From positions 1-52,220 of the forward strand of contig CAMFHP010000053.1 of NCBI GenBank assembly GCA_945952225.1: DNA of 52,220 bases, read 5' to 3'. This DNA is from an uncultured Myxococcaceae bacterium. GTDB taxonomy: Bacteria; Myxococcota_A; Polyangia; Polyangiales; Ga0077539. The notes beneath the pieces are model-generated. The model was given only the letters and a program-made list of their open reading frames with translations, had not been told where the DNA came from and searched no databases. The translations under genes were made by a program, and so were the position numbers. Below are positions 9,022 to 17,010 of the stretch, one piece after another (the first letter of the stretch is position 1; every line of letters begins with the position of its first letter).

Positions 9022-9351
9022 CCGTCGTCTCTCCTCGGTCATCGAACGGTGGGGTGTCTTCGCAGCGCGGTCGCCCCACGGTCTTGCGGGTCACCGACGC
9101 GCCACGATGGTCGTCGTCGGGTCCCTTCGCCGCGCGCCGTCTGCGAGATCCGGGCCTCGCCCGCCCGCGTACGGTCGCACCGTCGCACGCGCGGAGAATT
9201 CCCGCTCCTTCTACGCAACAGGCGTCACCATCTCGCCGCACCCTCGCGGCACCGCGCGCACGCACGCGCCTCGCCGCGTACGCAGCGCGCGGGTCGCGGC
9301 GCCGCCGCCCATCTGTACAGCCACCCCGGGGCTGTGCCATGAGCCCCCGCG
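9022..9351. other. 330-bp divergent intergenic region
   Basis: It separates the barrel gene (minus) from the spermidine-synthase-like gene (plus) and must hold both promoters. I find no convincing ORF. Near its right end is an inverted repeat, ACAGCC / GGCTGT (9317-9322 and 9330-9335, 7-nt loop), overlapping the 8-bp palindrome CTGTACAG (9313-9320), about 16 nt before the start at 9352. It could be an operator or a 5'UTR hairpin. Nothing else stands out. Confidence 0.5.
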
Positions 9352-10029
9352 ATGATCCCCTGGGAGACGGTCGACCGCGCGACGACCCCTGATGGAACGC
9401 CCCTCACCCTCGTGCGCCACGGCGCCGAGTGGGTGATCCGCGCGCGCGCCACGCCCCTCATGGGGAGCCGCATGCACGCCTCCGAAGACGCCCTCGGCGC
9501 CCGCGGGTGTGCGCACCTCCAGGGCCGCGCCGACGCGCGCGTTCTCGTGGGCGGACTGGGCATGGGATTCACCCTCCGCGCGGCCCTCGACGCGCTCGCG
9601 CCCGACGCCCGCGTCGACGTCGTCGAGCTCGTGCCCGAGGTCATCGCGTGGAACCGCACGCACCTCGCCGACCTCGCGGGCAGGCCCCTCGACGACCCGC
9701 GCGTGACGCTCCACGAAGGCGACGCGGTCGCGCTCCTCGGCCACGCGCACGGCCGCTGGGACGCGGTGCTCCTCGACGTCGACAACGGCCCGTCGCCCTT
9801 CACCACCCGCGGCAACGGACGGCTCTACTCCCGCGAGGGACTCTCCGCGGCGTGGCGCGCGCTGCGCGACGGCGGCGTGCTGGCCGTGTGGTCCGCGGGC
9901 GACGACGAGGAGTTCACCGAGCGCCTCGCCCGTGCGCGCTTCGAAGCCACCCGCGAGCGTGTGCGCGCCCACGGCCGCGGCGGCGGCACGCACCACCTGT
10001 GGCTCGCCCAACGCCGCGCACGCTCGTGA
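9352..10029 (+). CDS. Spermidine synthase-like methyltransferase-fold protein
   Basis: 225 aa with a Rossmann SAM-binding fold of the spermine/spermidine synthase type. VLVGGLGMGFTLR (about 64-76) is the glycine-rich motif I. VDVVELVPEVIAWNR is the acidic motif that binds the nucleoside ribose, and DAVLLDVDNGP is the strand-4 motif. In true spermidine synthases this last motif is usually D-S/T-x-D-P, so catalytic aminopropyl transfer is not assured, and the protein lacks the N-terminal beta domain of full-length SpeE (about 280-310 aa). Many such short homologues are of unknown function. It is the first gene of a likely operon with the metalloprotease lipoprotein 35 bases downstream. Confidence 0.82.
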   Translation: MIPWETVDRATTPDGTPLTLVRHGAEWVIRARATPLMGSRMHASEDALGARGCAHLQGRADARVLVGGLGMGFTLRAALDALAPDARVDVVELVPEVIAWNRTHLADLAGRPLDDPRVTLHEGDAVALLGHAHGRWDAVLLDVDNGPSPFTTRGNGRLYSREGLSAAWRALRDGGVLAVWSAGDDEEFTERLARARFEATRERVRAHGRGGGTHHLWLAQRRARS

Positions 10030-10064
10030 CCGCCACCGCGATTCCTCCATCCAACGGGCCACGC

Positions 10065-11933
10065 ATGCGACGTACGACCGCCCTCCTCCTGTGCCTCTTC
10101 GCAGCGCCCGCGTGCAGCGACGTGGTCACGCAGACCGTCGCGCCCGACGCCGCCGTCGACGCCGCGCGCGATGGCTCGACGATGTGCCCTGCGCCGCAGA
10201 TCGACTGCGGTGGCGTGTGCGTCGACCCCACCAACGACCCGCTCCACTGCGGCGGCTGCAACTTCGCGTGCGCCGTGGAGCGCGAGTGCATCGCGGGCGC
10301 CTGCACCGCGCGCTGCGAGACTGGCACCGTGCGCTGCGGCGCGGAGTGCGTCTCCCTCGCGAGCAACGACGACCACTGCGGCGCGTGCGGCCGCGCGTGC
10401 GCCGACGGAACCCGCTGCGCGAACGGCGCGTGCGAGGTGGTGTGCCCGTCGGGCCAGGCCCTCTGCGAGGGCGCGTGCATCGACGTGACCGCCGACGATT
10501 CGAACTGCGGCGCGTGCGGCGTGGGCTGCTTCGCGGGCCAGACGTGCACCGACGCGGTGTGCACCCTCGCGTGCGGCGCGGGCCGTACGAACTGCGGCGA
10601 CCGATGCGTCGACACGCAGACCAGCGACGCGAACTGCGGCGCGTGCGAGCGGGCCTGCGCGACGGGCACGCGCTGCGTGGCGGGCGTGTGCCGCGGAGAT
10701 CCGTGCGGTCCCGACGACAGCGCGACGGGGCGCTGCCTCGACAACACCATCGCGCGCTGCGTGGGCGGCGAGGTGATGCGCGAGGCGTGTCCCTTCGGTC
10801 AGGTGTGCGCGGTGGTCGACGGCGCTCCGCGGTGCGCCGCGCCCACGGGCAGCGCGCGCGTCACGGGCACGGTGCGTTACGAGACCCGCACGCCCGACGG
10901 AACGGGCCCCGGCACCCTCGCCCCCGCCCCCGCGCAGGGCCTCGCGCTCTCGGTGGTCGACGACGCGGGGCGCGTGCTCGTGCAGGGCATCACGGGACGC
11001 GACGGGCGCTACGAGCTGCCCTACGAGCCTCCCGCGAGCGGCGAGGTGCGCGTGCGCGCGACGCTGGCCCGCACCGACGGGATCTACAACTTCACCGTGC
11101 GTGACTTCGCGGGCGCCACGTACGCGTTCAGCACGGTGGCCTTCACGCCGGGCGACACCGCGGCGCGCGACATCACGGTCTCGGTCGCGCAGAACGCGGG
11201 CGCGATCACGGTGTTCGACCTCACGCGCAGGGCCTTCGACTTTCTCGCGACGGTGATCAACAACGCGCGGCCCGCGGCGCTCTACGTGACCTGGCAGCGC
11301 AACAGGGCCACGCGCACGGGCGGGGCGTACTACTCGGGCGCGTCGAGCACGATGTTTCTCAACGGCGACACGCAGAACCCCGACGAGTACGACTTCACCG
11401 TGATCGCCCATGAATTTGGGCACTACATGCAGCGCTGGTACTCGCGCGCGAACAACCCCGGCGGCCCCCACGACGGCACGCCCGCGGACCCGAACCTCGC
11501 ATACGGCGAGGGCAACGCGACCTTTCTCGCGTCGCTCATCACGGGGTCGAGCGCGTACCTCGACTACGGCACCACGCGCCCGCGCGTCGCGATGGACCTG
11601 CTCTTCGTGCCGCAGATTCGCCCGTACATGGCCAGCGCCTCGGGCGGCCTCGCGCAGCCCATCAGCGAGTGGCTCGTGGCCGCCGCGCAGTACGCGATGT
11701 TCCGCGCGGGGAGCGACCCCGCGGAGCAGCTCCGACGTGCGATGCGCGTGTTCACGGGGCACCTCCGTCGCACGCCCCTCCCCGACCGCGGCGAGCCCGG
11801 CGTCGACATGGTCGACTCGCTCGACGGATACCTCTGCGAGAACGCCGGCGCCGACCGCATGGCGATCCAGAACTTTCTCGTGACGCAGCGACGCTTTCCC
11901 TACGACTTCGCCTACGCCCCGGTGTGCCGATGA
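10065..11933 (+). CDS. Cys-module lipoprotein with HExxH metalloprotease domain
   Basis: 622 aa. ATG 10065 gives a signal peptide with lipobox APAC (Cys17). Residues 41-210 hold about five Cys-rich modules of the form CGGVCVDxxxDPxHCGGCxxxC ... GxCxxGxC. Residues 263-375 resemble a carboxypeptidase-regulatory-like beta sandwich (TGTVRYETRT ... ITGRDGRYELPY). The C-terminal domain carries HEFGH at 449-453 and AYGEGNATF with Glu482, a spacing (HExxH then Glu about 29 residues on) that fits a gluzincin-type zinc site: His449, His453, Glu482, with Glu450 as catalyst. It is thus likely an exported, lipid-anchored zinc protease of unnamed family. The HEFGH codons (cat gaa ttt ggg) are unusually AT-rich for this DNA. 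The stop overlaps the next start (ATGA). Confidence 0.88.
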   Translation: MRRTTALLLCLFAAPACSDVVTQTVAPDAAVDAARDGSTMCPAPQIDCGGVCVDPTNDPLHCGGCNFACAVERECIAGACTARCETGTVRCGAECVSLASNDDHCGACGRACADGTRCANGACEVVCPSGQALCEGACIDVTADDSNCGACGVGCFAGQTCTDAVCTLACGAGRTNCGDRCVDTQTSDANCGACERACATGTRCVAGVCRGDPCGPDDSATGRCLDNTIARCVGGEVMREACPFGQVCAVVDGAPRCAAPTGSARVTGTVRYETRTPDGTGPGTLAPAPAQGLALSVVDDAGRVLVQGITGRDGRYELPYEPPASGEVRVRATLARTDGIYNFTVRDFAGATYAFSTVAFTPGDTAARDITVSVAQNAGAITVFDLTRRAFDFLATVINNARPAALYVTWQRNRATRTGGAYYSGASSTMFLNGDTQNPDEYDFTVIAHEFGHYMQRWYSRANNPGGPHDGTPADPNLAYGEGNATFLASLITGSSAYLDYGTTRPRVAMDLLFVPQIRPYMASASGGLAQPISEWLVAAAQYAMFRAGSDPAEQLRRAMRVFTGHLRRTPLPDRGEPGVDMVDSLDGYLCENAGADRMAIQNFLVTQRRFPYDFAYAPVCR

Positions 11934-12460
11934 CGTCTCGCAGCGCCCTCTTCCTCGCCCTCGCGCTCGCGGCCTGCGCGCCCTCTGCGCCGCGCGCCGC
12001 GGCCCCCACGAGCGCTCCTGCGCACGCGGTCGAAGCCCACGCGGGCCCCGACTCGCCCGTCTCGATCGCGGTGAGCCACAGCGCCGTCGCCAACGAGCCC
12101 GTGCTCACCCTCACGGTGCGCGCGACGACCACGATGGCGCTCTCGTCGATCACGCTCGGTGTCGACCTGCCCGCGGGCGTCGTCGCCGAAGGACCGACCA
12201 CACAATCGATCTCGCCGGTGCACGCGCGCGAGCCCGTGGAGTTTCACGTTCGCCTGCGACGCGCGGTGCCGGGCCCCGAGGGCGTGACCGTGAACGCGTG
12301 GGCGCTCCATCGCGCGGGCACCACGGCGCTCGGCGCAGAACGGTCGGTCACCCTCTTCGGTGCCGTCGCCGCGGGTCCTGCGAACGCGAACGAGCGCCTC
12401 GTGCAGACGCCCGACGGCACGCTGCTCCACGAGACCGTGATCGCACCGACCGCGCGCTGA
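11930..12460 (+). CDS. Small lipoprotein, translationally coupled to the protease
   Basis: 176 aa. ATG 11930 overlaps the stop of the metalloprotease gene as ATGA, so translation is probably coupled. The signal peptide ends in lipobox LAAC (Cys16). The mature domain (residues 40-140) is a beta-sandwich-like segment with conserved-looking LTLTVRATTTMALSSITLG and LPAGVVAEGPTT, similar in layout to domains that bind or present partners, but no family is recognised. The tight coupling suggests it works with the protease. Its stop is 3 bases from the convergent histidine-kinase stop. Confidence 0.8.
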   Translation: MTSRSALFLALALAACAPSAPRAAAPTSAPAHAVEAHAGPDSPVSIAVSHSAVANEPVLTLTVRATTTMALSSITLGVDLPAGVVAEGPTTQSISPVHAREPVEFHVRLRRAVPGPEGVTVNAWALHRAGTTALGAERSVTLFGAVAAGPANANERLVQTPDGTLLHETVIAPTAR

Positions 12461-12463
12461 TCG

Positions 12464-13723
12464 CTACGTCGGATCGCCGTGGGCCACGCGCAGCGCGCGC
12501 ACCACGTCGTCGAGCAGAAAGGGCTTTCGCACGAAGGCCGCGCACGGGATCTCGTGCACGTGGTCGATGCTCGCCGCGCCGGTCATGAGCACGCGCCCCA
12601 CATCGGGACACGTCACGCTCATCTCCGAGAGGAAGGTCGCGCCCGAGTCTTCGCCCCCGAGGCCCTCGTCAACGATGGCCACGTCGGCGTCGCGGCGCGA
12701 GAGCACCCGACGCGCACTCCGCACATCGCTCACCGCCGTCACCTGCGCGCCGCGGAGCGCGAGGGCCACTTCGAGCAGCTCGCGGATCGCGGGCTCGTCG
12801 TCGACCACGAGCACCCGCAGGCCCACCGGGAGCCGCGCGTCTCGGGGCGGAACGATCGAGATCATCGCGGGCTCCGACGGCCTCGGCGCGCGACGGAGCG
12901 AGAGCGTCACCTCGGTGCCGCGACCGGGCTCGGAGTGCACGTCGAGGCGCGCGTTCATCGCTTCTGCGAGGGAGCGCGAGACGGCCATGCCGAGGCCGCG
13001 TCCCGTGCCGCGGGGGCCGTCGTACGAGGCCGTGGCCGTGGTGAAATACGGGTCGAACACGCGGGCGAGCGTGGCTTCGTCCATGCCCGGTCCGTTGTCG
13101 CGCACGGTGAGGGCGATGCGGCCCTCGGCGGCGTAGAGGTGCGCCGAGAGCTCGACGAGTCCGGTGCCCGCCGCGCGCGCGCCCGAGACCGCGTTCGCCG
13201 CGTTCAAGACGAAGTTCACGAGCACCTGCGAGACGCGCGCGGGGTCTCCGCGGGCCAGCAGCGCCGAGGCCGTCGAGGGCTGGAGCACCCGCAGCATCAC
13301 CCCTCGCGCCGTGCACCGCGCGTCGAGCAGGTCGCGCACCTCGTGGAGCACCAGCAGCACGTCGAAGGTCGTGTCGCGCACCCGCAGGAGCGCGTCGCCG
13401 TCGGCCAGCACGCCCACCATCTCCGACGCGCGCTGCACGCCGCGCTCGATGATCGGAAGCGCCCGCGCCGTGATCGCCGGGTCGTTGCGCTCGCGGGCCA
13501 CGGCCGCCCACCCCAGCACGCTCGCCAGCACGTTCTGGATCTCGTGCACCGCGGCCGCGAGGGTGACCTCGCCCCCGCGCGGCGGCGGGATGGTAGACAC
13601 CGAGACGGGCACCGGCGACGAGCGTCGCCCGAGGGGGTCGTCGGGCGCGTCGGGGTCTCCCTCCGTCGGCGTGATCGCCCCGGAAATCAAGGGGTCCGAC
13701 GGCGTCGTCTGGCGTCGTGTCAT
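12464..13723 (-). CDS. Soluble hybrid histidine kinase lacking a sensor domain
   Basis: 419 aa, start at ATG 13723. After a disordered Pro/Asp-rich N-terminus (1-50) comes an H box with His60 in AAVHEIQNVLASVLGWA. The HATPase domain shows the N box (NFVLNAANAV, 170-179), G1 (DNGPGMD), F (FDPYFTT) and G2 (GRGLGMA). A C-terminal receiver domain (303-415) has VLVVDDE, phospho-acceptor Asp352 in VAIVDEGLGG, and Lys400 in VRKPF. No transmembrane segment, PAS or other input domain is present, so input must come from a partner or the N-terminal tail. The receiver could be an internal phosphate sink or pass phosphate to an Hpt protein not in this window. It is divergent from gatC. Confidence 0.92.
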   Translation of the reverse strand: MTRRQTTPSDPLISGAITPTEGDPDAPDDPLGRRSSPVPVSVSTIPPPRGGEVTLAAAVHEIQNVLASVLGWAAVARERNDPAITARALPIIERGVQRASEMVGVLADGDALLRVRDTTFDVLLVLHEVRDLLDARCTARGVMLRVLQPSTASALLARGDPARVSQVLVNFVLNAANAVSGARAAGTGLVELSAHLYAAEGRIALTVRDNGPGMDEATLARVFDPYFTTATASYDGPRGTGRGLGMAVSRSLAEAMNARLDVHSEPGRGTEVTLSLRRAPRPSEPAMISIVPPRDARLPVGLRVLVVDDEPAIRELLEVALALRGAQVTAVSDVRSARRVLSRRDADVAIVDEGLGGEDSGATFLSEMSVTCPDVGRVLMTGAASIDHVHEIPCAAFVRKPFLLDDVVRALRVAHGDPT

Positions 13724-13734
13724 CGGCCCGAACG

Positions 13735-13764
13735 ATTCTTCACGAACATTGCCGTGGAGGTCAA
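13735..13764 (-). promoter_or_regulatory. Predicted promoter of the hybrid kinase gene
   Basis: On the minus strand TTGACC (13759-13764) is followed after 18 bases by AAGAAT (13735-13740), 11 nt before the ATG at 13723. Five of six -35 bases and four of six -10 bases match consensus. The leader would be only a few bases. Confidence 0.5.
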
Positions 13765-13826
13765 ACTCTCGTTCGCGCACCCGGCGTTGTGCAACGAGGG
13801 CGCAGCGGCGCGAAGGGCAACCGTGA

Positions 13827-13832
13827 TAGGGT
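13827..13832 (+). promoter_or_regulatory. Predicted -10 box of gatC operon (TAGGGT)
   Basis: TAGGGT lies 15 nt before the gatC start, which has no Shine-Dalgarno. It matches the TAnnnT hexamer seen before several other genes here. No good -35 box is visible. Confidence 0.4.
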
Positions 13833-13847
13833 CCGCGCCCTTCGCAC

Positions 13848-14144
13848 ATGGCCATCGACGTCACGCCGGCCCGGGTTCGGGCGACCGCCGACCTCGCACG
13901 ACTCGACCTCCGCGACGACGAGGTCGGGCCCTTTGCGGGGCAGTTGCAGAAGATCCTCGACCACATCGCGGCGCTCGAAGCGCTCGACGTGTCGGCGGTG
14001 GCGCCCACGAGCCACGTGCTCGACCTGGCGTGTCCGCTCCGGGAGGACGCGCCCGCGCCGGGCGTGCTTCGCGACGAGGCCATGGCCCAGGCCCCGCGCA
14101 GCGAGCAGGGCGCCTTCGTGGTGCCGCAGTTCGTCGACGAGTGA
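13848..14144 (+). CDS. gatC: Asp/Glu-tRNA amidotransferase subunit C
   Basis: 98 aa, the normal GatC length. GatC wraps around and stabilises GatA in the GatCAB complex, which converts misacylated Glu-tRNA(Gln) and/or Asp-tRNA(Asn) to the amide form. Family features are the start VTPARVRATADLARLDLRDDEV, the LQKILDHIAALEALDVS helix and the PLREDAPAPG segment. gatA follows after 9 bases. gatB is not in this window and must be elsewhere if the complex is complete. The gene starts an apparent gatC-gatA-tyrS-kinase run. Confidence 0.95.
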   Translation: MAIDVTPARVRATADLARLDLRDDEVGPFAGQLQKILDHIAALEALDVSAVAPTSHVLDLACPLREDAPAPGVLRDEAMAQAPRSEQGAFVVPQFVDE

Positions 14145-14153
14145 GCGGGAGTG

Positions 14154-15629
14154 ATGACCGTGCGTGACCCCTTTGCGATGACGGCCCTCGACGCGGTGCG
14201 CGCCTTTCGCGCTCGCGAGCGCAGCGCCGTGGAGATCACCCGCAGCGCCCTCGACCGGGTGGCGCGCCACGACCGCGCGGTGGGCGCGTTTCTGCGTGTC
14301 GACGCCGAGGGAGCCCTCGCGGCGGCGGCCACGCTCGATGCGCGACTCGCCGCGGGCGACGCGATGACCGACCGTCCCCTCGCGGGCGCCGTGGTGGCGG
14401 TGAAAGACGTGCTCGCGACGCGCGGCCTGCGGACGACCTGCGCGAGCCGCATGCTCGAACACTACGTGCCGCCCTACGACGCGTGGACGGTCGCGCGCCT
14501 CCGCGACGCGGGCGCCGTGATCGTGGGCAAGACCAACATGGATGAGTTCGCCATGGGCTCCTCGACGGAGAACTCGGCGTTCCACCCCACGCGCAACCCA
14601 TGGGACCTCACGCGCACCCCCGGCGGTTCCTCGGGCGGCAGCGCGGCGGCCGTCGCTGCGCGCTTCGCCCACGCGGCGCTCGGCACCGACACGGGCGGCT
14701 CCGTGCGCCAGCCCGCGGCGCTCACGGGCATCGTGGGGCTCAAGCCCACCTACGGCCGCGTGTCGCGCTACGGCCTCGTGGCCTTCGCGTCGTCGCTCGA
14801 CGTGGTGTCTCCCTTCGCGCAGACCGTGGCCGACGCGGCGCTGCTCTACGAGAGCATCGCGGGCCCCGACGCCCACGACGCCACGAGCGTCGACCGCCCC
14901 GTCGAGCGCGCCGACCTCTCGCGCGGCGCCTCGGTTCTGAAGGGACTTCGCGTGGGCGTTCCCCGCGAGTACTTCGGTGACGGACTCGATGCGGACGTGT
15001 CCGCGGGGCTCCGTCGCGCGCTCGACCAGATGGCCGCCGCGGGGGCCGAGCTCGTCGAGCTCTCGATGCCCCACACGTCGCACGCCGTCGCGACCTACTA
15101 CGTGCTCGCGCCCGCCGAGGCGAGCTCGAACCTCGCGCGCTTCGACGGCGTTCGCTACGGCCTCCGCGCCGACGGACGCGACCTTCGAAGCCTCTACGGC
15201 GCCACGCGCGACCGGGGCTTCGGGCCCGAGGTGAAGCGGCGCATCCTGCTCGGCACCTTCGCCCTCTCGGCGGGCTACTTCGACGCGTTCTACGGCCGCG
15301 CGCAGAAGGTCCGCACGCTCATCGCGCGCGACTTCACCGAGGCCTTCGCGAAGGTCGACGTGCTCGCCACGCCCACCTCGCCCACGGTGGCCTTCAAGCT
15401 CGGCGAGCGCACGGCCGATCCGCTCGCGATGTACCTCGCCGACGTGTGCACGCTCCCCGCGTCGCTGGTCGGCGTGCCCGCGCTCTCGCTCCCCGTGGGA
15501 CTCGGCGCGTCGGGGCTCCCCGTGGGCCTTCAGCTCATCGCGCCGGCCTTCGAAGAAGCACGCCTTCTCACCGTCGCGCACGGCGTCGAGGAACTCCTCG
15601 GCCGCCTCTCCCTCCCTTCGCTCGACTGA
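14154..15629 (+). CDS. gatA: Asp/Glu-tRNA amidotransferase subunit A
   Basis: 491 aa, full length for the amidase subunit, which releases ammonia from glutamine for tRNA amidation. The amidase-signature triad is intact: Lys84 in VAVKDV, cis-Ser159 in TPGGSSGGS and nucleophile Ser183 in GTDTGGSVR, with the same spacing as in known GatA enzymes. [17 protein letters not shown] and [16 protein letters not shown] are also typical. ATG 14154 is preceded directly by a GTG at 14151; an internal ATG at 14178 (MTALDAV) also fits family alignments. The start is therefore uncertain by a few residues. tyrS begins 11 bases downstream. Confidence 0.96.
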   Translation: MTVRDPFAMTALDAVRAFRARERSAVEITRSALDRVARHDRAVGAFLRVDAEGALAAAATLDARLAAGDAMTDRPLAGAVVAVKDVLATRGLRTTCASRMLEHYVPPYDAWTVARLRDAGAVIVGKTNMDEFAMGSSTENSAFHPTRNPWDLTRTPGGSSGGSAAAVAARFAHAALGTDTGGSVRQPAALTGIVGLKPTYGRVSRYGLVAFASSLDVVSPFAQTVADAALLYESIAGPDAHDATSVDRPVERADLSRGASVLKGLRVGVPREYFGDGLDADVSAGLRRALDQMAAAGAELVELSMPHTSHAVATYYVLAPAEASSNLARFDGVRYGLRADGRDLRSLYGATRDRGFGPEVKRRILLGTFALSAGYFDAFYGRAQKVRTLIARDFTEAFAKVDVLATPTSPTVAFKLGERTADPLAMYLADVCTLPASLVGVPALSLPVGLGASGLPVGLQLIAPAFEEARLLTVAHGVEELLGRLSLPSLD

Positions 15630-15640
15630 ACCTCCGCCCC

Positions 15641-16924
15641 ATGAACCTCATCGACGATTTCAAGGCCCGCGGTCTGTTCCACCAGGTCACCGACGAGGCC
15701 GCGCTGCGGCGCGCGTTCGAAACCTCGCTGGTCACGGGCTACATCGGCTTCGACCCCACGGCCGCGAGCCTCCACGTGGGGAGCCTGCTCCAGATTCTCA
15801 ACCTCGTGCGGCTCCAGCGCGCGGGGCACCGTCCCATCGCGCTCGTGGGCGGCGGCACGGGCCTCATCGGCGACCCCAGCGGCAAGCAGGCCGAGCGCAC
15901 GCTGCTCACCGCCGACGTGCTCGCGCGCAACCTCGCGGGCGTTCGCTCGCAGCTGGAGCGCTACCTCGATTTCGACCCCGCGCAGCGCAACGCCGCGGTG
16001 ATGGTCGACAACGGCGAGTGGCTCACGAAGCTCAATCTGTTGGAGTTCCTCCGCGACGTGGGCAAGCACTTCTCGGTGAACGAGATGGTGCGCCGCGACA
16101 CGGTGGCCAACCGCCTCGAGCGCGAGCAGGGGATCTCGTACACCGAGTTCTCGTACATGCTCCTGCAGTCGTACGACTTCGTGGCGCTGAATGAGCGCTT
16201 CGGATGCACGCTCCAGATGGGCGGCAGCGATCAGTGGGGCAACATCGTGTCGGGGGTTGATCTCGCGCGGCGGCTCCGCAACGCCGAGTGCTTCGGGCTC
16301 ACCGTGCCGCTGCTCACCACGGCCACCGGCGAGAAGATGGGCAAGACCGCCGACGGCGCCGTGTGGCTCGACCCCGCGCTCACGTCTCCGTACGCGTACT
16401 ACCAGTACTGGCTCAACACGCACGACGACGACGTCGCGCGGTTCCTGCGCTTCTTCACGTTCATGGCGGGTGACGAGGTCGACGCGGTGACCGCTGCGCA
16501 CGCGGCGGATCCGTCGAAGCGCGCGGGCCAGCGGCGCCTCGCCGAAGAGGTCACGCGCTTCACCCACGGCGACGACGCCCTCGACCGCGCCGTGCGTGCG
16601 ACGCGGGTGTTCTTCGACGGCCTCGACTGGCGCGCCCTCGACGCGAAGGACCTCGACGCGGCCTTCAGCGACGCGCCCGCCACCGACTTCGAAGCCGACG
16701 CGCTGGGCTCGCCCACGTCGGGGCTCCTCGACGTGCTCGTGCGCGCGGGGCTCTATCCCTCGAAGGGACAGGCCCGCACCGGCGTGCAGCAGGGCGGTGT
16801 GTCCGTGAACAACACCGTCGAGTCGAACCCGCAGCGCGTGCTCTCGCGCGACGACCTGCTGCCCGGCGGATACGTGGTTCTCCGCAAGGGGCGGAAGCAC
16901 TATCATGTGCTCAGGGTGCGTTGA
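15641..16924 (+). CDS. tyrS: Tyrosyl-tRNA synthetase
   Basis: 427 aa, the usual bacterial length. It attaches tyrosine to tRNA(Tyr). The class I signatures are HVGS (45-48, the HIGH equivalent) and KMGKT (232-236, the KMSKS equivalent). GFDPTA, GGGTGLIGDPSG, YMLLQSYDF and GGSDQWGNI form the tyrosine and ATP sites. The C-terminal 60 residues are an S4 RNA-binding domain (GLYPSKGQARTGVQQGGV). ATG 15641 is chosen because an upstream extension would run through gatA. It is directly downstream of gatA and its TGA overlaps a TTG of the kinase frame. Confidence 0.97.
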   Translation: MNLIDDFKARGLFHQVTDEAALRRAFETSLVTGYIGFDPTAASLHVGSLLQILNLVRLQRAGHRPIALVGGGTGLIGDPSGKQAERTLLTADVLARNLAGVRSQLERYLDFDPAQRNAAVMVDNGEWLTKLNLLEFLRDVGKHFSVNEMVRRDTVANRLEREQGISYTEFSYMLLQSYDFVALNERFGCTLQMGGSDQWGNIVSGVDLARRLRNAECFGLTVPLLTTATGEKMGKTADGAVWLDPALTSPYAYYQYWLNTHDDDVARFLRFFTFMAGDEVDAVTAAHAADPSKRAGQRRLAEEVTRFTHGDDALDRAVRATRVFFDGLDWRALDAKDLDAAFSDAPATDFEADALGSPTSGLLDVLVRAGLYPSKGQARTGVQQGGVSVNNTVESNPQRVLSRDDLLPGGYVVLRKGRKHYHVLRVR

Positions 16925-17010
16925 GCGCTGACCCTGCGGCCCCGCACCGCGACGCGCTGAACAGCCCCGACGACGACCCCCGCACGGCCACGCCATCGAA
17001 GGACGCAGGG

